A stretch of 36,363 bases of DNA, taken from assembly GCA_020426395.1 (NCBI GenBank), contig JAGQQC010000002.1:1-36363 (forward strand), given 5' to 3'. The translations under genes and the position numbers were made by a program. The notes beneath the pieces were generated by a model. That model was not told where the DNA came from. It saw only the letters and a list, made by a program, of their open reading frames with translations, and did not search any database. Origin of the DNA: Planctomycetaceae bacterium (GTDB lineage Bacteria > Planctomycetota > Planctomycetia > Planctomycetales > Planctomycetaceae). This document shows positions 1 to 7,715 of the stretch, piece by piece (position 1 is the first letter of the stretch; the number at the start of each line of letters is the position of its first letter).

Positions 1-1076
1 ATAACCTGCGTGTTGGCCATTACATTCCCTTGTTCGAATTCATCGAGCGTGGCCAGCACCGCAGCACAGGCGATTGGGGAGGCGGACCAGGTGTCGGAAG
101 CTTCGCCGTATTTGAGGCTCGCCATGATATCTCCCCGACCGGCGACCGCGGCCACGGGAATCCCGTTCCCCAGCCCTTTGCCCATGCAAACGAAGTCGGG
201 AGTGATGCCGTATTTTTCGAACGCGAAGATTTTCCCGGTCCGGCCGAAGTTCGCCTGCACTTCATCAAGGATGAACATCACATCTTTTTCATTACACCAT
301 TCGACGAGCATCTGCAGGTATTCTGCAGGAGGATGATAACTTCCTCCGCCACCGAGATAGGGTTCAGTGATCAGACAGTTGAGCCGGGAACCGTATTCTT
401 CATACAGGGCATCGAGTTCCGCTTTGTATTTGGACAGGTCAATCGGCTGACCATATTTGGAAACGTCATCACATTCTTCGCGGGGAAAACTGATGAACTT
501 CACGCGGGGGTCGCGGTCGGCATCTTTTTCGGAACCGGTGACGGCTCCGGCCAATCCTTTTTTGCCGTGGAATCCGTAACGGGTGGCGATGATCAGGTCG
601 CGATTTTTGTCCCGATGCAGACAGGCCCAGAGTGCTTTCTGCACCGCTTCAGATCCGGAAGCGGCCCACATGATCGTGTCGAGTTTCTCACCCCCGGTTG
701 TTTTGCCGAGATGGTTGATCAGACGTTCGACGGCGGCCGCTTCGATTTCGGTGATTGCGTTATAAGCGGTTAAGGTAACTGCCTCGAAATAATCACCCGT
801 TCCCTCACCGGTCAGATGTTCCGGTTTCCAGCCCATGTAACCGGCGAACCGTTTCATCCAGCTCCGGGGGTTATGGCCCAGGTTGGCGACGAGGACCCCG
901 GCGGAGTAGTCGTACAGGCGACGTCCTTCGGGAGTCCAGTGAAAGCAACCGGCTGATTTCGCGAAGACCGCTTGCGACGGAGTGTAGGTTCGCAGGGCAA
1001 TTGGTTCCTGATTGGTGATCGTCGCTCGGACTTTGTTGGATTGGTCTTCACCGGTGTATTGGATCGGAGTCGCCAT
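1..1076 (-). CDS. Class III PLP-dependent aminotransferase (partial, C-terminus beyond window)
   Basis: A continuous minus-strand reading frame starts at ATG 1076 and runs off the left edge, giving about 358 residues of a family that is usually 420-450 long. It reads as a fold-type I pyridoxal-phosphate aminotransferase. An N-terminal segment ends in a typical glycine-rich cofactor region (ASGSEAVQKALW), followed by LDEVQANFGRTG with the pyridine-nitrogen Asp near residue 271, and MGKGLGNGIP with the Schiff-base Lys at residue 300. These enzymes move an amino group between an omega-amino compound or amino-aldehyde and a keto acid in the cytoplasm; the substrate cannot be read from the sequence. 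AGG lies 8 nt upstream of the start. The dehydrogenase gene lies 158 bp upstream on the same strand, and both have the same GTATAC promoter motif, so joint regulation is likely. The plus-strand frames in this stretch are shadows. Confidence 0.9.
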   Translation of the reverse strand, partial: MATPIQYTGEDQSNKVRATITNQEPIALRTYTPSQAVFAKSAGCFHWTPEGRRLYDYSAGVLVANLGHNPRSWMKRFAGYMGWKPEHLTGEGTGDYFEAVTLTAYNAITEIEAAAVERLINHLGKTTGGEKLDTIMWAASGSEAVQKALWACLHRDKNRDLIIATRYGFHGKKGLAGAVTGSEKDADRDPRVKFISFPREECDDVSKYGQPIDLSKYKAELDALYEEYGSRLNCLITEPYLGGGGSYHPPAEYLQMLVEWCNEKDVMFILDEVQANFGRTGKIFAFEKYGITPDFVCMGKGLGNGIPVAAVAGRGDIMASLKYGEASDTWSASPIACAAVLATLDEFEQGNVMANTQV

Positions 1077-1148
1077 AGTTTCTACCTGTCTTGAGATACC
1101 TGACCGCGAAAACGCGGAGAAGAAGCAGGGCGGGTCAGCCCCTAAAAG

Positions 1149-1176
1149 TGTATACAGAATAGCCAAATCCTCTGAA
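1149..1176 (-). promoter_or_regulatory. Possible promoter and operator of the aminotransferase gene
   Basis: On the minus strand TTCAGA (1171-1176) and TATACA (1149-1154) are spaced by 16 bp, a weak -35/-10 pair. The -10 lies inside the near-palindrome GTGTATACAG (1148-1157), which matches 9 of 10 bases of the motif in front of the neighbouring dehydrogenase gene. Its position about 73 nt before the start codon suits transcription control. The call rests on that similarity; no regulator is encoded in view. Confidence 0.35.
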
Positions 1177-1234
1177 TGACGCCAGCATTCCCTCTCGGTT
1201 CGGCTCGTAATTGAAAAACTTTTCAGCAACCGGA

Positions 1235-2515
1235 TTATACCGTTCCCTCGTAGAGGACTTCAGGCTCGGCCACTCCCGGTCGATAGAGAACCAGCCCACC
1301 ATTGGGATCGTTCACCCGGACAATACAGTCCGGCTCTCCTGCCGCGGCCCGTTCCAGAATCGCTTCGAGGGCCTGAACCGTTGCGACTGTTTGTCGATCC
1401 GCAGCGAGTTCGTTGTAATGGAGCCCCCGCATTTCTTCCAAACGTTGGGCGCGATCCGCAGCGCTCCCCCCCAGTTCGACATAAGCGACTTCGCGAGCAA
1501 AACGTTCGATCACTTCGATTCCGTACCCACGCTGGGAACGTTCGCCCCAGGGTTCGAGGAATGAACCGTTGTAATGATTGTTGATTGAGTTTTTCATCGT
1601 AATAGGGGTTTTGTCTTCAACAGTGCACTCGACACCCCGCTTCCGGGAATGGCCATTCCACAGACCGTTATCAAACCGGAATTGGACTTCCTGTTCCACG
1701 TACCCGGGGAAGTTATCGGGGGTGACCCAGGAGGTATGAATATCGAAGGCTGCCTCGCGACCGGAATCGTATTCGTAGATCATCCGCAGTTGCGTACTGT
1801 CCCAGGTATTCCCATCCTCCGGGCCGACCAGTCCACGTTGGCCGCTCGCGGTGAGAGTCTTCAGTTTTCCGGGGAAAGTGAAGTCGATCAGCTTGATGTA
1901 ATGGCAAGCGACATAGGTACCCGGGTTGCGTTCCTTGATCCACTCGGCGAACTGGCTACCTGAAATCGACTTTGGTTCAAGGAGCGTGCAGTAACCGTTA
2001 TTCACATGCTGGAGCACCTGATCATGATAGAGTGTCCGCAACTTTTTATGATCCGGATCGAGTAACTTGTGATAGACCACCTTCGCCAACACGTTTTTCT
2101 CTTTGGCGAGCGCCACTAACTCATCCAGTTCCTGCAGTTTGAGAACGGACGGTTTCTCGATGATGACATGCGTTCCCGATTCCAGAATCGCTTTCGCTGC
2201 GGAAAAGTGTCGGTCATCGGGAGTCGCCACACAGGCGAAATCGAGTCCGGCTTCCAGCATTTTCCCAACCGCGTCCTCTCCGGCGTAACTGTGGAAATCG
2301 GCGATTTTCTCTCCGGCAGCGGCCTTGTATTTCTCCGCACGAGAACCGGTCCGGGTCGCGACCGCTGCCAGCTCAACGGAGACTTCACCAAACCGACGAT
2401 CAAAGAGGCCTTCTTGATGGGCCCTCTCGAAGAAGGGGCAGTAGGTTTCATCGAAAATCATCCCCATCCCGACCATACCGGCCTTGATGGTGGAGCAATC
2501 TGCTTGCGGACTCAT
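1235..2515 (-). CDS. Gfo/Idh/MocA family oxidoreductase
   Basis: The 426-residue protein has a Rossmann-type N-terminus (AGMVGMGMIFDE, residues about 12-23) and the family signature EKP at residues 120-122, in IEKPSVLKLQELDELV, whose Lys is the usual catalytic residue. The family oxidises or reduces sugars, inositols and their derivatives with NAD(P). The length is slightly above the usual 330-400. I see no Tat or Sec signal, so it should be cytoplasmic, unlike the many exported planctomycete members of this family. AGGGA five nt upstream supports ATG 2515. It lies upstream of the aminotransferase on the same strand and diverges from the TIM-barrel isomerase gene; an oxidation followed by transamination on a sugar-like compound would fit, but this is inference. 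Confidence 0.92.
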   Translation of the reverse strand: MSPQADCSTIKAGMVGMGMIFDETYCPFFERAHQEGLFDRRFGEVSVELAAVATRTGSRAEKYKAAAGEKIADFHSYAGEDAVGKMLEAGLDFACVATPDDRHFSAAKAILESGTHVIIEKPSVLKLQELDELVALAKEKNVLAKVVYHKLLDPDHKKLRTLYHDQVLQHVNNGYCTLLEPKSISGSQFAEWIKERNPGTYVACHYIKLIDFTFPGKLKTLTASGQRGLVGPEDGNTWDSTQLRMIYEYDSGREAAFDIHTSWVTPDNFPGYVEQEVQFRFDNGLWNGHSRKRGVECTVEDKTPITMKNSINNHYNGSFLEPWGERSQRGYGIEVIERFAREVAYVELGGSAADRAQRLEEMRGLHYNELAADRQTVATVQALEAILERAAAGEPDCIVRVNDPNGGLVLYRPGVAEPEVLYEGTV

Positions 2516-2561
2516 GAGTTCCCTATCCTGTGGGTTGAAGTTATCAGTCGTGTAGACTAGG

Positions 2562-2589
2562 TGTATACACTAATGTAGAGCCAATGCAA
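2562..2589 (-). promoter_or_regulatory. Possible promoter with GTGTATACAC operator before the dehydrogenase gene
   Basis: On the minus strand TTGCAT (2584-2589) and TATACA (2562-2567) are 16 bp apart, about 46 nt before the start codon. The -10 is embedded in the perfect 10-bp palindrome GTGTATACAC (2561-2570), a shape typical of GntR-type operators with a GTATAC core. Occupation would block the -10. A small hairpin (2583-2605, nine paired bases with one bulge) overlaps the -35. The same motif occurs in front of the aminotransferase gene. Confidence 0.4.
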
Positions 2590-2761
2590 GGGCCAGCCCT
2601 GCATTCCTGCCCGAAAGTACGAACCCGAGTCACCAACAGTCGCAAGATTTTTCCATTTCCAACGAACTTCGTTAAGAAAGCCTGTTCTCCACCCGGGTTA
2701 CAACCTGTGACACTGGCATCGCGCCGGAGACTCACGCATAATGGGCACTCTTGAACAAAGT

Positions 2762-2796
2762 GGGTGGCACTGCTGGACAAGCCAGCAGTGCCACCC
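2762..2796. repeat. REP-like perfect hairpin
   Basis: GGGTGGCACTGCTGG (2762-2776) and its exact complement CCAGCAGTGCCACCC (2782-2796) enclose a five-base loop, ACAAG. A 15-bp perfect GC-rich stem with no following T-tract on either strand is unlike a rho-independent terminator, and it lies between two divergent genes where no terminator is needed. It has the size and shape of a REP-type dispersed palindrome. Confidence 0.6.
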
Positions 2797-2890
2797 TGGT
2801 TTCTAGATAGTATGCATGGAAAACTGAGAAGCTTGCTGACCTGATTCTATTTCCAATCCTACACAACAATCACAGATCGATACCTCCACC

Positions 2891-3910
2891 ATGTCTGACA
2901 AACCCAAAGTGATTATCAGTGCCTTTGCCGATGAGGCCGCGAATCGTAAGACTGCCCTGGAACAGATGGTTGCCCTGTCGGCGATCGGGCTGAAATATTA
3001 TTCCCCCCGGTTTATCGATGTCTTCGGAGACGGGAACGTCAAACATGTCGTCGAGCTGAATAAAAAAGAACTCACCGAACTCAAAAAGCTGCACGCCGAA
3101 TTCGGAATGTCGGTCACCAGTATCGGAGCCCGGATCGGGAAGGTGAAGTTGCTGGATATTGATGACGGTTCACACAACAAATACATCCCCATTGAGAAAT
3201 ACCTGAAAGGGGAAGTGGCCGACACCATCAAAGTGGCCAAGGAACTGGATTGTAAACTGATTCGTGGATTCTCGTTCTATCACCCACGCGGAACCGATCC
3301 TCGGGAACATATTCCACAGGCGGTTGAACTTCTGAGAAAAATCGTCGAAGCCTGTGCCGCGGAAGGCATCGTCTATGGTCTCGAAATTGAGCCGAATTTG
3401 ATCGGCGAAACTGGCCCGCTGCTTGCTGAACTTTGCAAGAAAGTGAATCATCCGAACATTGTCTGCATTTATGACGGCGGTAACGTCGCCGCGCAGAATA
3501 AACGGCCCGATGTCGTGTTTGATGAATACGTTGCCATGCGGAAATACATGGGCTGGATGCATATCAAAGATTACAAAATCGATCCGAAACTGACCTGGGA
3601 TGGAGCCGTTGATGAAGAACGGCTGAAAAACTTCGTGCCGGCAAACGAAGGGGACGCCGGCCACGAACAGATGCTGCGCGACTTGCGTGACCATGTCGAG
3701 AAACTGGATCGCAAGATGAAAAAACTGGGAGCCCCCGGTTTCTTCCTCGAAACCGAACCTCACCTCAAAGGGGGAGGACAGTTCGGCGGGTTCAGCGGCC
3801 CCGACGGAATGGGTGTCGCCGTGCGAGCTCTTTGTAGCGTGCTCGATTACGTCGGGATCGATTACGATCTCCGCAATTTCGATGACATCCGCGAGCTACG
3901 CGGTTTCTGA
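2891..3910 (+). CDS. Sugar phosphate isomerase/epimerase-like TIM-barrel protein
   Basis: This 339-residue protein matches the xylose-isomerase-like TIM-barrel (AP endonuclease 2) family. The expected metal-binding sites appear in order: Glu in GLEIEPN (residues 165-167), Asp in YDGGN (195), His in WMHIKDY (224) and Glu in FLETEPH (287-289). Members isomerise or epimerise keto-sugars or open inositol-type rings using a divalent metal. There is no signal peptide, so the protein should be cytoplasmic. It is divergent from the Gfo/Idh dehydrogenase, a common pairing in sugar or inositol catabolism, which supports a role in the same pathway; the actual sugar is unknown. No Shine-Dalgarno sequence is visible before ATG 2891. 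Confidence 0.9.
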   Translation: MSDKPKVIISAFADEAANRKTALEQMVALSAIGLKYYSPRFIDVFGDGNVKHVVELNKKELTELKKLHAEFGMSVTSIGARIGKVKLLDIDDGSHNKYIPIEKYLKGEVADTIKVAKELDCKLIRGFSFYHPRGTDPREHIPQAVELLRKIVEACAAEGIVYGLEIEPNLIGETGPLLAELCKKVNHPNIVCIYDGGNVAAQNKRPDVVFDEYVAMRKYMGWMHIKDYKIDPKLTWDGAVDEERLKNFVPANEGDAGHEQMLRDLRDHVEKLDRKMKKLGAPGFFLETEPHLKGGGQFGGFSGPDGMGVAVRALCSVLDYVGIDYDLRNFDDIRELRGF

Positions 3911-3941
3911 AATTCGAGATCACAAATCTATTTCAGTTTTT

Positions 3942-4115
3942 AACCACGAAATACACCAAACACACGAAAAAAATATCAGCGGCACATAGCGACAAGCAAA
4001 TCCGGGTGCATGGCTGATAGAATTTCTTTTTCCATAAATACACGCTCCGTTTGAGTCTTCAGTAAGCATGCGGAAGCCATCTCATATTTTCGTGTCTTTC
4101 GTGTATTTCGTGGTT
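3942..4115. repeat. Inverted CACGAA-type dispersed repeat
   Basis: A 28-nt arm at 3942-3969, starting AACCACGAAATACAC, is matched at 26 of 28 positions by the complement of 4088-4115. The arms flank about 118 bp of non-coding DNA between the TIM-barrel gene and the Trm112-like gene. Related fragments occur at 10030-10055 and 13492-13510. I infer a non-autonomous dispersed repeat; no protein is encoded inside. Confidence 0.55.
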
Positions 4116-4144
4116 CCCAAACAACACTCCCCGGATTCACACAC

Positions 4145-4381
4145 ATGACTTTTCAACTGGATTCGTTAAAAGATATCCTCGTTTGTCCGCAATGTCGGTC
4201 CAAGCTGATTCAAGATGACAGCCGGCTTGTCTGTCGAGATGATTCGTGTCGGCTCGCGTTTGAAATCCTGGAGAACATTCCGGTGATGCTCGTCGATGAA
4301 GCGAAACAACTTGAAACGGAAGAATGGCAGACAGTCATACAGAAACTCGACCATCCGGCGGAAGCAAACGGCGAAGCCTGA
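4145..4381 (+). CDS. Trm112-like zinc-ribbon protein (UPF0434/YcaR type)
   Basis: This 78-residue protein has the Trm112/UPF0434 layout: a four-cysteine zinc site (C14-P-Q-C17 and C30-x4-C35) followed by the conserved tail segment IPVMLVDEA. In eukaryotes and archaea Trm112 stabilises and activates several RNA and protein methyltransferases; the bacterial short form is widespread, and its role is less clear. The gene directly downstream is a methyltransferase, but that protein carries a signal peptide and a terminator separates the two, so a partnership is doubtful. There is no Shine-Dalgarno sequence before ATG 4145. It begins just after the right arm of the dispersed inverted repeat. Confidence 0.85.
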   Translation: MTFQLDSLKDILVCPQCRSKLIQDDSRLVCRDDSCRLAFEILENIPVMLVDEAKQLETEEWQTVIQKLDHPAEANGEA

Positions 4382-4418
4382 GTGGGCAGTTGACTAAACA
4401 ATAATGTCAAACATATCT

Positions 4419-4475
4419 GGACGCAGGAGCCCGGCACTCTCACAATAGGAAGTGCCTCCTACGTCCTGTTTTTTT
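4419..4475 (+). terminator. Rho-independent terminator after the Trm112-like gene
   Basis: GGACGCAGGAG...GGCACT (4419-4438) pairs with AGTGCC...CTCCTACGTCC (4451-4466) with one mismatch and a small bulge, enclosing a 12-base loop. It is followed by TGTTTTTTT (4467-4475). The T-tract is on the plus strand, so it should stop transcripts from the Trm112-like gene 38 bp upstream. Confidence 0.6.
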
Positions 4476-4501
4476 AGACTCGTTCACAGGGAGTATTCCC
4501 G

Positions 4502-5248
4502 ATGCGCCGGCTTCCTTTTTTCTCGATATTCGTTCTGTTGGTGGGACTGATTAGCGTCCCCTCCTATTTAAGGGCCGCCGAAGAAGAAGCTGAAAGCGAG
4601 CATTACAGTTTTAAGGAAGAACATAACCGGTACGGTATCGGCAAGTTCTACCAGGGGCGGGAAATTGCCCGCGTGATGAGCTGGCATGGAATCGACTGGC
4701 TCGAACGGGATGAACGGGAAGAAGAAGAGAAACTTTCCCTCCTAATCGAAGCCCTTCAATTCAAACCGGGCATGATGGTCGCCGACATTGGGGCCGGTTC
4801 CGGGGTCATCACTCGTAAGGTCGCCCCACTGGTGAAACCGGAAGGAAAAGTTTTCGCCGTCGATATTCAAGAACAGATGCTCGAAGCTCTCGAAAAGAGC
4901 ATGAAGAAAGAGAGCATCGATAATGTCGTGACGGTTCTGGGTGAGGAAGATTCCCCGAAACTTAAACCGGGAAGTATCGATATCGCCTTTATGGTCGATG
5001 TCTACCATGAGTTCAGTTACCCGTATGAGATGACGTTGGAGCTGGCGAACTCACTTAAACCGGGTGGACGGCTGGTTTTTGTGGAGTATCGGAAAGAAGA
5101 TCCCAAGGTTCCGATCCTGGAAGTCCACAAGATGTCGGTCATGCAGGTGAAGAAGGAGATGGCCCAACCCGAATTCAAACTGAAATGGAAAGAAACGATT
5201 GATGTTCTTCCGCGTCAACACATTATTGTTTTTGAACGTGTGAAGTAG
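4502..5248 (+). CDS. Exported class I SAM-dependent methyltransferase-like protein
   Basis: This 248-residue protein begins with a Sec-type signal peptide: MRR, a hydrophobic core, and a likely cut after YLRA near residue 25. The rest is a class I methyltransferase fold with motif I VADIGAGSG at residues 93-101 and an acidic motif II, FAVDIQ, around residue 121. YQGREIARVMSWHGIDWLERDERE before motif I belongs to a family of methyltransferases often predicted to be exported. The substrate is unknown. AGGGAG eight nt upstream supports ATG 4502. The odd point is the compartment, because S-adenosylmethionine is not known to be plentiful outside the cytoplasm. The CPBP gene follows 41 bp downstream and is probably co-transcribed. 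Confidence 0.87.
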   Translation: MRRLPFFSIFVLLVGLISVPSYLRAAEEEAESEHYSFKEEHNRYGIGKFYQGREIARVMSWHGIDWLERDEREEEEKLSLLIEALQFKPGMMVADIGAGSGVITRKVAPLVKPEGKVFAVDIQEQMLEALEKSMKKESIDNVVTVLGEEDSPKLKPGSIDIAFMVDVYHEFSYPYEMTLELANSLKPGGRLVFVEYRKEDPKVPILEVHKMSVMQVKKEMAQPEFKLKWKETIDVLPRQHIIVFERVK

Positions 5249-5289
5249 TTCTTTCGTTGGAACGGTCGACCAGGAAATGGATTTAGGCG

Positions 5290-6003
5290 ATGTCTGAGCA
5301 AGAATCAGAGCCCGTGCAGGAAACGGTTGAGGAAATAGAGACTGGGGACATTACGGTTGAAACCAGTGCTGATCCAGTATTGCCCGACTTAACCGAAGCC
5401 AATCGAAATTTTCTGGGAACGGCTTACCGTATTCAGGTAGGAATGATTTTAATCGCTCTGGCGATCGGAGGATTTCTCACAACGCCTCCGTGGAAGTTGT
5501 TCGAGTGGAGTCAGCCAGCATTACTCCTCGGCACACTCGGTACCTTGCCACTAGCGCTCTTTATGCTGTTCCTGGAACTGCTCCCCTTTGAAGGGTTACG
5601 ACGTATCCAGGATCTGCTAGTTCATAAAGTCGCCCCACTGGTCGCAGACGCCACTGTAAAAAAATTATTCGTGCTGGCCCTATTGGTCGGTGTGGGAGAA
5701 GAACTGATTTTTCGTGGTATCGTGCAGAACTTTCTGATGGTTCATATCGACGTACATCTCGCGATACTTATCTCCAGCATCATCTTCGCGTTTTGTCATT
5801 TCATTTCGCCGACGTACATCATTCTGGTCTTTGGCATCAGTTTGTATCTCGGTTATTCCTCCATCTGGTTCTCAAACAACGCCGAGATGAACCTTGTACC
5901 TCCGATTCTGATTCATACGTTTTACGACTTTTTCGCGTTTCTTTACATCCTGCACAAGTACAAGGTAAAGCTACGCGAAGAGGAAGAACGGACTAAGACT
6001 TAA
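5290..6003 (+). CDS. CPBP family intramembrane metalloprotease
   Basis: A 237-residue membrane protein with an acidic soluble N-terminus of about 45 residues and several hydrophobic segments. It carries the CPBP/Abi (type II CAAX prenyl endopeptidase-like) motifs: EELIFRG with E137, E138 and R142; FCHF with H170; and a third motif HTFYD with H209, where the usual HxxxN reads HxxxD (D213). Family members cleave or process membrane-bound peptides, or act as immunity and maturation factors. The substrate here is unknown. The stop codon overlaps the convergent symporter stop by three bases in a shared TTAA. It may form a two-gene transcript with the exported methyltransferase. Confidence 0.87.
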   Translation: MSEQESEPVQETVEEIETGDITVETSADPVLPDLTEANRNFLGTAYRIQVGMILIALAIGGFLTTPPWKLFEWSQPALLLGTLGTLPLALFMLFLELLPFEGLRRIQDLLVHKVAPLVADATVKKLFVLALLVGVGEELIFRGIVQNFLMVHIDVHLAILISSIIFAFCHFISPTYIILVFGISLYLGYSSIWFSNNAEMNLVPPILIHTFYDFFAFLYILHKYKVKLREEEERTKT

Positions 6004-7493
6004 GTTTCTTTGATAACCGGCGATGGTTCTTCCGCTGGTCGCCCCCATTGAATTTTCCACGGCGGAGCCACTATGAAGTAAGCAACCAGTGCACATGCTG
6101 TTACACAAAGAGAGAGTGGTAACTCTAACGCTGCCAGCGACTCAACCGGTTCCAGGAAAAATTCCCAGTCCGCAACAAAGTGGATGAGCCACAGGGCAGT
6201 TCCCGTGAGCATACTCGCCAATGCGGCGGAACCGGTTGTTGGTTTCGAATAGATTCCAATCATAAAGGGGACGAACATCCCCACCAGCGGCAGCAGGTAG
6301 GCTTCTTCCAATAGTTCATAGGCGTTCTTCCCATAATAAGCGAGCCCCAAACTGCAGACAGCCACTCCCAGAACGGCAAAACGATTGCTGCGGAGCGTAT
6401 CGGTGCTTCCCAGGAAGGGAAAGACATTCTGAGCGAGGACACTGGCCGGGGAAAGAATCGCGCTGTCGATCGTCGAAAGTACTGCTGAGAGAATGGCGAC
6501 GAGAAAGATAACGGACACTGCGGGATGTAAAAACGCATGCGCAAGCATGGGCAAAATGGGGGACTCCAGTTCATTCGGGAACAGCAAATTGCCCGCCAGT
6601 GCCAGAATGATCGGGATCGCTCCAAACAACAAATACAACCCACCAGCAAGCAAGCAGGCCTGTTGGGCCGTTCGTTCTGATTTCGCTGCGAAGACACGCT
6701 GCATCAGATCCTGACCAGGCAAATTGCCGAGCGCTCCAATCGCGAAGACACCGAGCCACCCCACCAGTTGTGTCCAATTTTCGCGCGGGATAAGCGTAAA
6801 CATTTCTGGATCCGTTTCATTTCCGAGACGTGCCAGGCCTGTCCCCATACTTCCGTTTCCAAGTTCCCATAAAACAACTCCGAGCAGAACAATCAACCCG
6901 CCCAGCACGAGAGAGATTTGTACGGCATCGGTAAGGGTAACCGACCACATGCCTCCCATCAGGGTGTAACCCGTTCCCACAATCGCCACGAGCAGCAAAC
7001 CCCAGGCAACGGGAATTCCGAAGAAAAGCTGTAACACTTCTGCCAGCGCCATGAACTGGGCGGCGATCCAACCGAAGTAACTGGGAACGAGAATCAAGGA
7101 TGCCAGTAACTCGGCATTGCGACCGAATTTTCGTCGGAAGAAATCGGGAACAGTTAACAACTGCATCCGCCAGAGAGGAGCCGCCACAAAAAAGCCTGCG
7201 AGCAAGAGACAGAATCCAGCGCCCAATGGATCGAGTGCGGCGGCCTGCAAGCCCTCTTTGCGGACTTCATTAGCAGCAGTGAGCATCGTCCCCGCGCCAA
7301 ACCAGGTTGCAAGCAACGTCATCCAGGCCAGTGAGAGAGGCAACCGGCGACCAGCAACGAGAAAATCTTCTACGTTGTGAATTTTCCGTTCCGCGACAAA
7401 TCCAATGATGTACATGATGACTAAGTACACCACGATCGTACCGGCCAGCAACCATTGCAAGGAAGGATCAATTGGCACGTAATGGGCTCCCAC
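6000..7493 (-). CDS. Sodium:solute symporter family protein
   Basis: A 497-residue protein of the SSS transporter family, with about 13 hydrophobic segments starting at residue 12 and the typical early motif [30 protein letters not shown]. These proteins couple uptake of a sugar, amino acid, vitamin or organic acid to sodium entry at the inner membrane; the solute cannot be told from sequence. The start is GTG 7493 and no Shine-Dalgarno sequence precedes it, but the first TM segment begins shortly after, so no later start fits. It is convergent with the CPBP gene (stops overlap) and divergent from the prenyltransferase-repeat gene. Confidence 0.92.
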   Translation of the reverse strand: MGAHYVPIDPSLQWLLAGTIVVYLVIMYIIGFVAERKIHNVEDFLVAGRRLPLSLAWMTLLATWFGAGTMLTAANEVRKEGLQAAALDPLGAGFCLLLAGFFVAAPLWRMQLLTVPDFFRRKFGRNAELLASLILVPSYFGWIAAQFMALAEVLQLFFGIPVAWGLLLVAIVGTGYTLMGGMWSVTLTDAVQISLVLGGLIVLLGVVLWELGNGSMGTGLARLGNETDPEMFTLIPRENWTQLVGWLGVFAIGALGNLPGQDLMQRVFAAKSERTAQQACLLAGGLYLLFGAIPIILALAGNLLFPNELESPILPMLAHAFLHPAVSVIFLVAILSAVLSTIDSAILSPASVLAQNVFPFLGSTDTLRSNRFAVLGVAVCSLGLAYYGKNAYELLEEAYLLPLVGMFVPFMIGIYSKPTTGSAALASMLTGTALWLIHFVADWEFFLEPVESLAALELPLSLCVTACALVAYFIVAPPWKIQWGRPAEEPSPVIKET

Positions 7494-7551
7494 AGGAGGG
7501 AACAGAGACAGAAAAAGAAGTCAGCAGCATGAATTGGGTCCAGACTGGTAA

Positions 7552-7565
7552 TTTTTGTACAAAAA
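7552..7565. promoter_or_regulatory. 14-bp palindrome in divergent promoter region
   Basis: TTTTTGTACAAAAA is a perfect palindrome midway between the symporter start and the prenyltransferase-repeat gene. Direct repeats CTGGTAATT at 7545-7553 and 7575-7583 flank it, exactly 30 bp apart, about three helical turns. This looks like a regulator binding region. Which gene it controls and by what protein is unknown. Confidence 0.4.
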
Positions 7566-7700
7566 ACGGGATTTCTGGTAATTACGACGGTCCGAAAACG
7601 AATGTAACTCGTCAGTATAGAGGGACACTCCGCGAGACAGTCTGTCCGTACACTTGTGGTTGAATTTCCCCTCACCAAATTCACTCAAGATTCTGTTTAC

Positions 7701-7706
7701 AGAAGG
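7701..7706 (+). promoter_or_regulatory. Ribosome binding site that decides the start of the prenyltransferase-repeat gene
   Basis: AGAAGG lies 9 nt before ATG 7716. The frame is open further upstream to GTG 7656, but that start has no such site and would put about 20 extra polar residues before the signal peptide. Confidence 0.5.
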
Positions 7707-7715
7707 CAAAATTGG

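Larger units (their letters stand above)
2516..2890. other. 375-bp divergent intergenic region
   Basis: No coding frame here looks real. The region holds the GTGTATACAC palindrome and promoter on the dehydrogenase side (2561-2589), a small imperfect hairpin (2583-2605), and a strong perfect hairpin at 2762-2796. The stretch between 2606 and 2760 shows nothing I can name. The TIM-barrel gene starts at 2891 without an obvious Shine-Dalgarno sequence. Confidence 0.6.

Noticed and set aside
30-773. A 247-codon open frame on the plus strand
   Set aside because: It is the complement of the aminotransferase gene, whose minus-strand frame carries all the expected PLP motifs.
2762-2796. Strong hairpin as a rho-independent terminator
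   Set aside because: There is no T-tract on either side, and the neighbouring genes diverge from here, so no transcript is expected to end.
7494-7500. AGGAGGG on the plus strand as a ribosome site for a small gene
   Set aside because: No start codon follows at suitable spacing; the nearest ATG (7530) opens only a short frame without recognisable features.
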